Shown: in pieces, positions 7,481 through 15,884 of the stretch
Layout of the letters: each line of letters begins with the position of its first letter
Position numbering within the stretch: position 1 is the first letter of the stretch
Assembly: GCA_937873805.1 (NCBI GenBank)
Contig: CALMWO010000064.1
Span: forward strand, 1 to 22,049
Source of the DNA: an uncultured Hyphomonadaceae bacterium
GTDB taxonomy: Bacteria > Pseudomonadota > Alphaproteobacteria > Caulobacterales > Hyphomonadaceae
Reading direction: 5' to 3'
Length of the DNA: 22,049 bases
The notes under the pieces: generated by a model
What the model was told of the DNA's origin: nothing
What the model saw: only the letters and a program-made list of their open reading frames with translations
Database searches by the model: none
Translations under genes and position numbers: made by a program

Positions 7481-9841
7481 ATGTCTGATGATCGCGCGCC
7501 ATCCATTGCAAAGGCCGTAAGAGCTGCGCTGTTGATCTCGCTGGCGTCGTCCACCGTAACGGCTTGCGCCGGCGGAAGCGGCGGATCTCCACAATCTCCC
7601 CCGCCGCCCATTTTGCCGCCATCGCCTCCGATGATGCCGCCACCACCTCCGCCGCCCCCTCCTGTTTCACCGCCTTCATCATTCGAGACGGCGGAATATT
7701 TCGGCTCCGGCTTTACAAGCCAGAACCGTAGCGGCCTTGGTCAGATCCATGCCTCGTCCGCCTACGCTCTCGGCGCGACCGGGCAGGGCATCACGGTCGC
7801 GGTCATCGACACCAATGTCGACACCTCCATCAACGAGCTTCAGGGCCAGATCGCCGGCTCGTTTGACACACGTGCGTCAACGCGTAGCTCGACCGATATC
7901 GACTCGGATGGCCATGCCACGATGGTCAGCAGCATCATCGTCGCGCGCCGCGATGGCGCAGGCGCCGGTCCCGGCGTTCATGGCGTCGCCTACGAGGCAA
8001 AGGTGCTGGCGATCCGCGCCGACACGCCCGGCTCCTGCCAGACAACGGGCGAGGATGAAGGGTGCAAGTTCAGCGACCCCAGTCTTGTTCAGGCAATCAA
8101 CTACGCCGTGTCGAACGGCGCCAAGATCATCAACATGTCGCTCGGCGGCGAGGTCGACACGGATCAGACGCTCGAGAACGCCATTCGCAATGCCGCGGCG
8201 CAGGGCGTGCTTGTCGTGATCTCCGCCGGCAATGAAGGCGCTGCGCCATCTGGCGCCGCCGCCGCCGAAGGTATGTCGCCCGGCGAACCCGCCTACATCG
8301 CCGGCCAGGCCCAATCGCTCGGTCGCGTGGTTGCGGTTGGCGCGGTCGACCGCAACGGGGCAATGCCAACTTTCTCCAATCGCGCAGGCGCTACTGCAAA
8401 CTACTATTTGCTAGCCCCCGGCGTGTCGGTGATCACAGCGGGCGTGGACGACAACATTCGTCTTCCCAATGGCGCGAACAACGACGCCGACAGCGACGGC
8501 GATTACTGGGCCGCCACTGGCACATCCTTCGCCGCGCCTCATGTCGCGGGCGCGCTGGCGCTGATGCTCGACCTGTTCCCCAATATCACGCCTGAGAACG
8601 CGCTGCTGGCGCTGCTGGAGTCAGCCGACGACTACGTCACGACGTCGCCAGACGCGGTGCTCGGCATCAACGCCGGCGCCGGTACGGATTCAGTCGGCGG
8701 GCGCGGTATCCTCAATCTCCAGCGCGCCTTCTCGCCCATCGGGGCAACCAGTTTCACCTTCGACGGCGCGCTGGTCGAAGTCGCAACCGCGCTCGCTCCG
8801 GCGCGTGGCGCAATGGGTGACTGGGTCGAGCATTCGGGCGTCTTCAACGGCCTTGTCTTTCAGGATAAATTCTCGCGCGGCTTCCGCATAGATAACACAC
8901 GCCTGCTGGCCGCCCGTTCCACCTTCAGCGATTTCAGCCTGCGCGCCGACTATGCGCGGGGCCATGCGCGGGCCGTGGCGATGGGCGATGCACTGGTCTC
9001 GTGGTTCAACGCCCCGCGCCCAACCTACGATCCACGCACACCATGGATGGAAGACCCTGACCCCACCTTCCAGCTCAGCTACAGTTTTGCCAATTCCGAA
9101 GTCTCGCTCGGCCGTGGCGGCGGACCCCAGCGCCTCACGCCCGGCATGATGCTGATCGATGATCCGTCCGGCCCCGCCACGCTCGGCTCCGGCGACAGCT
9201 GGACCAGCTTTGCGCAGGCATTTGGTCCGATGACGCTCGACGTGCGTACCTCCAGCGGCTTCACGCGCAGCGCCAGCAGCATCGGCGTCGGCGCGGGCGG
9301 GCAGGGCTGGGCCATGCGCCTCGGCTATTCCTCCCTCAAGGATACCGAAGCCACGCTGGGTGGCGCCTTCCAGAGCCGCTTCGGCGGCGATGATGCCACT
9401 CGCATGTCCGCCATCAGCCTCGAAGCGCGCCGCGATGTTGGCGCGTGGATCGTCTCCGGCTCGCTTGAAGCCGCCGATGCGCAGGTCGACACGCTCAATG
9501 TCTCCGGCCTCTGGACCAGCGCATGGTCGCTCAGCGCGCAGCATCCGTTTGCCGGCGGCGTCATGCGTTTCTCCGCAGGCCAGCCGCGCCGCGCGGAAGG
9601 AGGAACGCTTGCCTTCAACGCCCCGGTCGAAGTCGCGAAGTCTGGCGCCATCATTTACGAGTCTCGCACCGCAGGGCTGACGCCCTCAGGCCGCGAATTC
9701 GATCTGGAAGCGGCGTGGGTCACGAATCTTGGCGACCTTACGACATTTGAAGCGGCCGCTGCGCTGTCGAGCCAGCCCAATCACATCGCCGATGCTGAAT
9801 CGGAAGCCGCGTTCTGGCTCAGTCTGCGTCACGCCTGGTGA
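7481..9841 (+). CDS. Subtilisin-like (S8) serine protease lipoprotein with poly-proline linker and beta-rich C-terminus
   Basis: A 786-residue secreted protease. ATG at 7481 is chosen over the ATG six bases earlier because the AGGGAGG ends right at the earlier one and is ideally spaced for the later one. Residues 1-28 are a signal peptide ending in a VTAC lipobox (Cys29). A Gly/Ser patch and a poly-proline tract (about 38-66) follow, then the S8 domain. Its catalytic residues are Asp110 (AVIDT), His145 (DGHATM), oxyanion Asn251 (SAGNEG) and Ser349 (GTSFAAPHVAGA). The last about 330 residues are rich in alternating small and aromatic residues, with no second enzyme motif. They end LSLRHAW, resembling an outer-membrane or autotransporter-like module. 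The layout recalls the lipoprotein autotransporter NalP, but a full 12-strand barrel is not evident by eye. Substrate is unknown. It overlaps opgH tail to tail. Confidence 0.9.
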   Translation: MSDDRAPSIAKAVRAALLISLASSTVTACAGGSGGSPQSPPPPILPPSPPMMPPPPPPPPPVSPPSSFETAEYFGSGFTSQNRSGLGQIHASSAYALGATGQGITVAVIDTNVDTSINELQGQIAGSFDTRASTRSSTDIDSDGHATMVSSIIVARRDGAGAGPGVHGVAYEAKVLAIRADTPGSCQTTGEDEGCKFSDPSLVQAINYAVSNGAKIINMSLGGEVDTDQTLENAIRNAAAQGVLVVISAGNEGAAPSGAAAAEGMSPGEPAYIAGQAQSLGRVVAVGAVDRNGAMPTFSNRAGATANYYLLAPGVSVITAGVDDNIRLPNGANNDADSDGDYWAATGTSFAAPHVAGALALMLDLFPNITPENALLALLESADDYVTTSPDAVLGINAGAGTDSVGGRGILNLQRAFSPIGATSFTFDGALVEVATALAPARGAMGDWVEHSGVFNGLVFQDKFSRGFRIDNTRLLAARSTFSDFSLRADYARGHARAVAMGDALVSWFNAPRPTYDPRTPWMEDPDPTFQLSYSFANSEVSLGRGGGPQRLTPGMMLIDDPSGPATLGSGDSWTSFAQAFGPMTLDVRTSSGFTRSASSIGVGAGGQGWAMRLGYSSLKDTEATLGGAFQSRFGGDDATRMSAISLEARRDVGAWIVSGSLEAADAQVDTLNVSGLWTSAWSLSAQHPFAGGVMRFSAGQPRRAEGGTLAFNAPVEVAKSGAIIYESRTAGLTPSGREFDLEAAWVTNLGDLTTFEAAAALSSQPNHIADAESEAAFWLSLRHAW

Positions 9842-11861
9842 AGCCAGGCTGCTGAAGCCTGCGCACGCGGCGCATCGCGCGCCGGACGGCCACGCCCACG
9901 CGCTGCATCGACCGGCTGCGGCGAACCGGCGGCGGCGCGAGCCTGCGAACCTCTGTCGTCCCACGCGCTGCAAGCCGCTCAGCCGCGCGAACGATATCCG
10001 GCTGGTTCAGGTCTTCCGGCGTGGCGAACAGGTGCCACAGTGTCGAGCCGCGACGCGCCACCATAGACAGCTGCCGCGTGATCAGCGGCGCCAGCATCAG
10101 CGCGCAGGCCAGCGGCGCATTCTGCAGCATGAAGGTGGGCGAGATCGCAAAGCACGCGACCAGCAGAACGAAACCGAAGATCATGTGCTGCATGTAGTGC
10201 CGCACCAGATCCATCCACGCGAAGCCGTTGCGGTCACGCACCTGCGGCCGCCAGCCGCCATCGACGCCCATCAGCGTCGACAGGATCGACCCGGCAAAGT
10301 TCATCATGGTGATCGGCGCCGTCACCGCCGTAACGGCGAGATCAGCCAGCACCGCGAGCAGGAAACGGGGATTGCGGTTCCAGCCCGGCAGCTTGCCTGC
10401 CGCCCACAGGATCACCGCCAGCCATTTTGGAGAGGTCAGCACGATCGCCGTCGCCAGCAGCAGTCGCAACCCTGCGGTTGGGTCGGCCGGCACAACGACT
10501 GTCGGCTCGAAGAACTTGGCCCATCCTGCGATGAACACGCCCATCACGATCAGGCTCAGCCACAGCAGGCCGGACATGTAGCCCATCACGCCTGCAAGGA
10601 TGTGAACCTTGCTTAGCCAGTCGAAGCCCTTGGCGAACAGGATCTGGATCTGCTGGACGTTGCCCTGCGCCCAGCGCCGGTCGCGCGCGGCGAGATCGAC
10701 CAGTGTCGGCGGGGCTTCTTCGTAGCTGCCTGAAATGTCGCCCGCGATTTCGACGCGCCATCCGGCGCGGCGCAGCAGGGCGGCTTCGATGAAGTCGTGG
10801 CTGAGGATCTTGCCGCCGAGCGGCTCTTTGCCGGGAAGGTCGGGCAGGCTGGCGTGCTTGGCGAACGGGGCGAGGCGGATAAGCGCGTTGTGGCCCCAGA
10901 AGTTTCCTGCGCCGCCAGACCACCAGGTGAGGCCGGCGCCGAACAGGCCGCCATGTACGCGCAGCGCCAGCTGTTGGGCGCGCGAGGAGAAAGTGCGGGC
11001 GCCGACAATGATCGGAAGCGACTGGATCAGCGCCGTGCGCGGGCTCGCATCCATGCGGCGCACCAGTTCCAGCATCGCCTCGGGCGATACGAAGCTGTCA
11101 GCGTCGAGTTCGAGCATGTACTCGTAACGGCCGCCCCAGCGCTGGACGAAATCGTTGATGTTGCCTTGCTTCTTCTGGGTGTTCTCGCGGCGGCGGCGAT
11201 ACCAGAACGGCTGATCGGGGCGGCGGCGCAGCAGGTCCTGGATCGCCTGTTCCTCGATCTCGGCGAGGGCCGGGTCCATCGTGTCGCTGATGAAGAAAAG
11301 CTCGAAGCCGGATTCCGCATTCAGATCACGGAGCGAGTCCCACATCGCTTCTGCGGCGGCGATCACCTTGGAGGGCTTCTCCTGGTAGATCGGGATGATG
11401 ATGGCGGTGAGATTGCCCTTGTCGGGAAGTTCTTTCGATGGCGGCGGAAGCTTGGGCTGGAAGAGCAGGGAGATCGTTCCGGCGACCCCGGTGAGGCTGG
11501 CGGTCGCAAGCCAGCCGAAGTTGAAGAAGAACAGGATGACCGCGGCCCATTCCAGAACGTTGACGCCGCCAGGCTTGAAACCCGCGAGCATGGCCTGGCT
11601 GGCAAATGTGGTGATCGCGATCGCGCCAGCGAGGATGAAGAGGAAGCGCCATTGGCCGTCGGTCTCGCGCTCTGGCTTCGAGCGGCGCGTCGACAGGGGC
11701 TGGGCAGGCATCTCAAGGCGTTGTTCGGGCGGGCGTCGTGCGAAACCCGCGTCAGATCCCGCGCCGTGCGCAAGGCGGCTGGTGTTCGATTGGCCCTGGA
11801 CACTCTGGTGAACGACGCTTTCTGGCGTCGTCCCGTCGATCTTCAATGACTGCACGCGCAT
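9819..11861 (-). CDS. opgH: Glucans biosynthesis glucosyltransferase H
   Basis: Inner-membrane glycosyltransferase family 2 enzyme that polymerises UDP-glucose into osmoregulated periplasmic glucan. Two N-terminal membrane segments (about 73-93 and 104-125) precede the cytoplasmic GT domain. That domain carries IIIPIYQE, SDT (Asp193), LDADSF (Asp253, Asp255), HDFIEA (Asp356) and the product-binding DRRWAQGN (394-401). Several hydrophobic segments follow to the C-terminus. At 680 residues it is the shorter alphaproteobacterial form (E. coli 847). The start at 11861 has AGGGG three bases upstream, which is tight; Met51 (MPAQPL) is an alternative start. No opgG lies beside it in this window, unlike the usual opgGH operon. 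The stop codon lies inside the 3' end of the convergent subtilase gene (23-bp overlap). Confidence 0.92.
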   Translation of the reverse strand: MRVQSLKIDGTTPESVVHQSVQGQSNTSRLAHGAGSDAGFARRPPEQRLEMPAQPLSTRRSKPERETDGQWRFLFILAGAIAITTFASQAMLAGFKPGGVNVLEWAAVILFFFNFGWLATASLTGVAGTISLLFQPKLPPPSKELPDKGNLTAIIIPIYQEKPSKVIAAAEAMWDSLRDLNAESGFELFFISDTMDPALAEIEEQAIQDLLRRRPDQPFWYRRRRENTQKKQGNINDFVQRWGGRYEYMLELDADSFVSPEAMLELVRRMDASPRTALIQSLPIIVGARTFSSRAQQLALRVHGGLFGAGLTWWSGGAGNFWGHNALIRLAPFAKHASLPDLPGKEPLGGKILSHDFIEAALLRRAGWRVEIAGDISGSYEEAPPTLVDLAARDRRWAQGNVQQIQILFAKGFDWLSKVHILAGVMGYMSGLLWLSLIVMGVFIAGWAKFFEPTVVVPADPTAGLRLLLATAIVLTSPKWLAVILWAAGKLPGWNRNPRFLLAVLADLAVTAVTAPITMMNFAGSILSTLMGVDGGWRPQVRDRNGFAWMDLVRHYMQHMIFGFVLLVACFAISPTFMLQNAPLACALMLAPLITRQLSMVARRGSTLWHLFATPEDLNQPDIVRAAERLAARGTTEVRRLAPPPVRRSRSMQRVGVAVRRAMRRVRRLQQPGFTRRDAD

Positions 11862-12136
11862 GCACCCCTGAGACAAGACAAGTAGCGCGAAAGATCCGGA
11901 GTGCCGCCCGGATCCATGCTCCCCAGCGGCCAGCATCCGTTTGGGATTCTGGCCTGTCCTGGACGCGCCCTATAGCACGGGAAACAGGGGTTTGGGCCAT
12001 ACCTAGGGGTGCAAAACCAGAAACTGCCCTAGAATTAATCACTTGACTCTTGCCGCAGGCGCGATCCCGCCTTGGCACACACGAATCTGCTCCGTTTTTT
12101 GGCGGCCTTGGAACCGATTTGCCGTTCCGCGGCGTC

Positions 12137-14293
12137 TCAGCCCGGATCGGCGTTCGGGCCAAAACCCGCCGCCGGAGAGCGCCCCGGCTGGGTCTGCCGG
12201 TCGAGGATCAAACGCTCGATGAAGAACTCCATCATCCTGCGCTGATCGAGGCCCGTATGGCCCTTGTCTGGTCCCACCTGCACCTCGAAGCTTTTGCCCG
12301 CCGCCTGCAGCGCCTGGATCAGCTGCAGCGTGTTCTTCGGATGAACATTGTCGTCCGACGTGCCGTAATACAGCATCAGGTCGCCCCGGAGCTGGCCGGC
12401 CAGCGGCAACAGCGCCGCCCGGTCATAGGCGTCCGCATCCGTCTGCGGCAGGCCCAGATGCCGTTCGGAATAAACCGTGTCGTAGAGCCGGTAGTCCGTC
12501 ACGGGCGAGCTTGCCGACGCTGCCTGCACGGCATCGGGGTGGCGTAACACCATGGCCGCTGAAACGGTGCCGCCATACGAGGTCCCGTACATGCCCACGC
12601 GCTCGCGATCGAAATAGGGTCGGCTCCACAGCGAGCGGATGCCGGCCGCCATGTCGTCGATCTCCGCAATACCCAGTTGCTTGTAGGTCGTATCAAGCAC
12701 CTTGCGCCCGCGGCCCAGATTCGTGCGCGCATCCAGCTTCACAATCAGGAAGCCGTACTCCGCCAGCGGATTGGCGTTCACGAAGTTCTCGTTGAGCCCG
12801 TTCGACGATGGCCCGCCATATACGCTCACCAGCGCAGGATATTTTTTCGCCGGATCGAAGTTGGAAGGAAACTGCAGCTGCCCGTAAAGCTGTGTCTTCC
12901 CATCCGCTGCAGTGTAGGTGAAAAATTCAGCGCGCTTCAGGCCTTCTGCATCGAAGTCTCTGAGGTCGCTCGTCGCGATCTCGGCAACCAGCTTGCCGTT
13001 GAAATCCCGCAGCCGCGAGACCGGCGGCGTGTCGTGCGCCTGTTCGACATCGACAAAGAACTGGCTATCTGGCGAGACGTCCACGCGATGCGTCAGCTTG
13101 GGATCGGTCAGACGCCTGTCGCCCGATCCATCAAGGCGCACGCGATGCAGCTGCACCAGCATGTGGTTGTCGCCCGACCGCGCCGTATACCAGAGCCAGC
13201 CGGATTGTTCGTCGACCCTGACAATATCGACCATGTCGAATGCGTTGCGCGTCAGCCGCGCCAGCTGTCTCCCGCTAAGATCGTAGAGATAGAGGTTGCG
13301 GAAGTCGTTGCGCTCGGATGTCCAGATGAACCGCTTGCCGTCGCTGAGAAACCGGGGCGCTTCACCATCCGCCCACGATCCCGGCCGGCTCTCGCGCACC
13401 ACCGAGCGGCATTTCCCGCTCGCAGCTGAACACGCCGCCAGATCAAAGTGCTTCTGCAGCCGGTCCGCGCGCTGCACCAGCACGTCGTTCCCGTCCTTGG
13501 TCCATTGCGCCGCCCAGATGTAGTGACCCACAACCTCATTGGCGAACGTCGCGCCCTCGCGCACGTCCATCGCCTTGGTGAGCCCGGTTCGCATGTCATG
13601 GACCATCAGGTCCGCCACGGGATTGTTGGTCCCCGGATGCGGATACGCCTCCGTCAGAACGGTCGACAATGTCCGCGTCTGGTCGAGCTGGAGAAAATAA
13701 TCCTCCACCTTCGCCTCGTCATAGCGCATCCACGCTAGCTTGCTTCCGTCCGGCGACCACCACACCGGCTGCGAGACGTTGAATTCCTCCAGATAGACAT
13801 AGCTGCCCACGCCATGACGGATGCGTGTAGCTGCGCCGCCATCGGCCGTGATCTGTTTCTCAGCTCCGCCCGCAGCCGGCACGATCCAGATATTATGGTC
13901 GCGCGAGATCGCCCGCATCGTCCCATCCGGCGACAGCACGTCAGCGTCGCGTCCACGTCCGCGCGCAAATACGGGTCCTGCCGGCGCGGCCGGCTTGGCG
14001 TTGGCCGGCGGGGCCGTCGCCTCCGACACCCGCTGTGTCGCAAGATCAAACCGCCAGCGTGTCGCATCGAAGCTGTAGTCGAACGATTTCGAATCCGAGG
14101 CCCACTCCGCATTGATCGCGCCGGACGTCACGGCCCCCGGTATCAGCGGCGCCATCTTCGCCCACTGATCGTAGCCCGGCATTGTCTGCAGGCGCGATTG
14201 CGCCGCCACAGGCGCTGCCAGCAGCGCGGCGCCCAGCGCCAGTCCGCCCAATCGCTTGAAGCCAATCGTCTTCAACAAGGCCACACCTGCCAT
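12137..14293 (-). CDS. S9 family dipeptidyl peptidase IV-like serine peptidase, secreted
   Basis: A prolyl-oligopeptidase-family exopeptidase expected to remove N-terminal dipeptides, probably Xaa-Pro, in the periplasm. The 718-residue product starts with a signal peptide (hydrophobic LGGLALGAALLAAPVAAQ, cleavage near residue 31). Residues about 50-470 form a beta-propeller (DPPIV_N type) that includes YLEEFN, whose Glu169-Glu170 pair corresponds to the DPP IV double-Glu motif anchoring the substrate amino group. The C-terminal alpha/beta hydrolase domain has Ser572 in GTSYGG, Asp647 in GTSDDNVH and His679 in DKGHTGL, a complete triad. GAGAG lies six bases before the ATG. The gene stands alone and is divergent from the MFS gene, with a 119-bp shared intergenic region. 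Peptide scavenging together with the subtilase and MFS transporter is a guess. The exact cleavage preference is not provable from sequence. Confidence 0.93.
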   Translation of the reverse strand: MAGVALLKTIGFKRLGGLALGAALLAAPVAAQSRLQTMPGYDQWAKMAPLIPGAVTSGAINAEWASDSKSFDYSFDATRWRFDLATQRVSEATAPPANAKPAAPAGPVFARGRGRDADVLSPDGTMRAISRDHNIWIVPAAGGAEKQITADGGAATRIRHGVGSYVYLEEFNVSQPVWWSPDGSKLAWMRYDEAKVEDYFLQLDQTRTLSTVLTEAYPHPGTNNPVADLMVHDMRTGLTKAMDVREGATFANEVVGHYIWAAQWTKDGNDVLVQRADRLQKHFDLAACSAASGKCRSVVRESRPGSWADGEAPRFLSDGKRFIWTSERNDFRNLYLYDLSGRQLARLTRNAFDMVDIVRVDEQSGWLWYTARSGDNHMLVQLHRVRLDGSGDRRLTDPKLTHRVDVSPDSQFFVDVEQAHDTPPVSRLRDFNGKLVAEIATSDLRDFDAEGLKRAEFFTYTAADGKTQLYGQLQFPSNFDPAKKYPALVSVYGGPSSNGLNENFVNANPLAEYGFLIVKLDARTNLGRGRKVLDTTYKQLGIAEIDDMAAGIRSLWSRPYFDRERVGMYGTSYGGTVSAAMVLRHPDAVQAASASSPVTDYRLYDTVYSERHLGLPQTDADAYDRAALLPLAGQLRGDLMLYYGTSDDNVHPKNTLQLIQALQAAGKSFEVQVGPDKGHTGLDQRRMMEFFIERLILDRQTQPGRSPAAGFGPNADPG

Positions 14294-14412
14294 CGTTAGC
14301 TCTCACTCACGCCAGTCTAGATTTCAAAACCCGTCACCGTCGAGGCCCCAAAGCCAAGGATGCGTTATCGCTGCCGCTTGAGCAGAATCGTCCCGCGCCC
14401 TATCCCGGTCCC

Positions 14413-15741
14413 ATGGAGAACAGCCCGCCCCCCGATGCATCCAGTCCCGGCACATCCCGCCCCGACAGGCGCGGCGCATTCCTTCTGCTGTTCTTCTGCC
14501 TGCTCGCCGTTGGGGCAGGGAACACAATGCTCACCTCGGCCGTGCTTCCCCCGCTGACCCGCGAACTCAAATTGCCGGACTGGACAGCCGGCGCGATCTT
14601 CTCGCTCTCGGCCGCCATCTGGGTCATCACGGCCCCCTACTGGGGCGCAAAGTCCAACAGCTGGGGCCGCCGAAAAGTCGCCGCCATCGGCATGTTCGGC
14701 TTTGCCGCGTCGATGTTCTTCTTCGCGCTCTCCGCCATGGCCGCGCTGCTGGGATGGATCACTGGCTGGGTGCTGATCTTCATCCTCCTGATCACCGCCC
14801 GCACCCTGTTCGGAGTCTTCGGCTCCGCCACCAACCCCGCAGCCCAGGCCTATGTCGCTGACCGTACATCCCGCGACGAGCGGATGGACGAGATCGCCAC
14901 GCTCACCTCCGGCTTCACGCTTGGCCAGATGGCCGGCCCCGCCGCCGCCGCAGCGCTGATCACAGGCGGCGCCATGCTGTCCCCCGCCGTAGGGCTTCTG
15001 GCGCCTGTCGTGATCATCACGATCATCGCTACCGTGATCGGCTTTCTCGTGCTCACCAAACTGCCCGAAACCCGAACGCCACAAGCCGACGGCGGCATCA
15101 CGCGCTCGGGTACAAAGGGCCTGTGGCGCCAGCCCGCCATCTTCCCCTATCTGCTCTACGCAGTCGGTCTGTCCCTCGCGATCGGCGTACTCAGCCAGAC
15201 CTTTCCCTACGCCATCATGGACCGCATGCATGTCGAAGGCGCAGCCTCCGCTCAGTACACTGGCCCCGCCATGACAATGGGCGCGATGGCGACGCTCATC
15301 TCGCAGCTCGTGCTGATCCCGCGCATGAAATTGCCGATCCGCTCGTTGATGGTCTATGGCGCGCTGATGATGGCGATGTCGTCGCTCTTCATGGTCTGGG
15401 CGCAGGACTTTGCGCTGTTCGCCTTCGCGCAGATCATGTTTGGCTTCGGCCAGGGCTTTGGCCGTCCCGGCTTCTCGGCTGGCGCCTCGCTTGCGGCCAC
15501 GCACGAGCAGCAGGGCGACGTCGCCGGCCTGATCACGGCCGCCAATGGCATGGGCTTCGTTGTCTCGCCTTTTTTCGGCCTGTGGATGTACGAGAACGTA
15601 TCCAGCTCCGCGCCTTTCATTTTCTGCGCGTTCCTGGTTGTTGCGCTCGCGATCTACGCCTTTGTCGCTGCAAAGCGCGGCGAAGCCGGAAAGACAAAAG
15701 CGGTCACCGATGCCGTCGCAAAAGACAACACGCCGGAATAA
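14413..15741 (+). CDS. MFS transporter, DHA1-like (TetA-type) drug/metabolite:H+ antiporter
   Basis: Inner-membrane permease of 442 residues with about 12 hydrophobic segments in two halves, the standard MFS layout. Motif A appears as YWGAKSNSWGRRK (76-88) between the second and third segments. RTLFGVFGSATNPAAQAYVAD (130-150) is the TM4-TM5 signature of the DHA1 group. LGQMAGPAAAA (170-180) is an antiporter motif C variant. The hydrophilic linker near residues 213-232 (LPETRTPQADGG) separates the halves. Start codon choice is by fit to the family; the upstream sequence has only a weak ribosome-binding site. It shares an intergenic region with the divergent S9 peptidase and precedes the VIT/VWA lipoprotein by 143 bp. 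Substrate is unknown; efflux is the family's usual role. Confidence 0.9.
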   Translation: MENSPPPDASSPGTSRPDRRGAFLLLFFCLLAVGAGNTMLTSAVLPPLTRELKLPDWTAGAIFSLSAAIWVITAPYWGAKSNSWGRRKVAAIGMFGFAASMFFFALSAMAALLGWITGWVLIFILLITARTLFGVFGSATNPAAQAYVADRTSRDERMDEIATLTSGFTLGQMAGPAAAAALITGGAMLSPAVGLLAPVVIITIIATVIGFLVLTKLPETRTPQADGGITRSGTKGLWRQPAIFPYLLYAVGLSLAIGVLSQTFPYAIMDRMHVEGAASAQYTGPAMTMGAMATLISQLVLIPRMKLPIRSLMVYGALMMAMSSLFMVWAQDFALFAFAQIMFGFGQGFGRPGFSAGASLAATHEQQGDVAGLITAANGMGFVVSPFFGLWMYENVSSSAPFIFCAFLVVALAIYAFVAAKRGEAGKTKAVTDAVAKDNTPE

Positions 15742-15884
15742 TCGCACGCAGCTCCGCAAATGTTGGACGCCCGCCGCGACGCACACTAACCATCACGAAA
15801 CCGTGCGTTCGCCTGCTTCAAGCCCTGATTGCGCCTGAATGCGAGCCGAACGTGCCTACGCAAATCCAGTGGGGGATGAAGCGA

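Noticed and set aside
7589..7680. CCG/CCA/CCT-rich repeat tract
   Set aside because: It encodes the poly-proline linker of the subtilase; codons vary, so there is no sign of a phase-variable simple repeat. The tract near 17738-17765 in the VIT/VWA gene is similar.
11862..12136. Intergenic region between opgH and the S9 peptidase, checked for small genes, terminators and promoters
   Set aside because: A GGAAC/GTTCC pairing near 12105-12128 lacks a T-run, the T6 run at 12095 has no preceding stem, and no frame with a ribosome-binding site is seen.
14365..15786. 473-codon minus-strand frame across the MFS gene
   Set aside because: His/Arg/Gly/Glu-rich shadow of a hydrophobic transporter frame.
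15123..15884. N-terminal extension of the VIT/VWA frame back into the MFS gene
   Set aside because: It overlaps the MFS coding sequence in another frame; a ribosome-binding site and lipoprotein signal peptide define the start at 15885.
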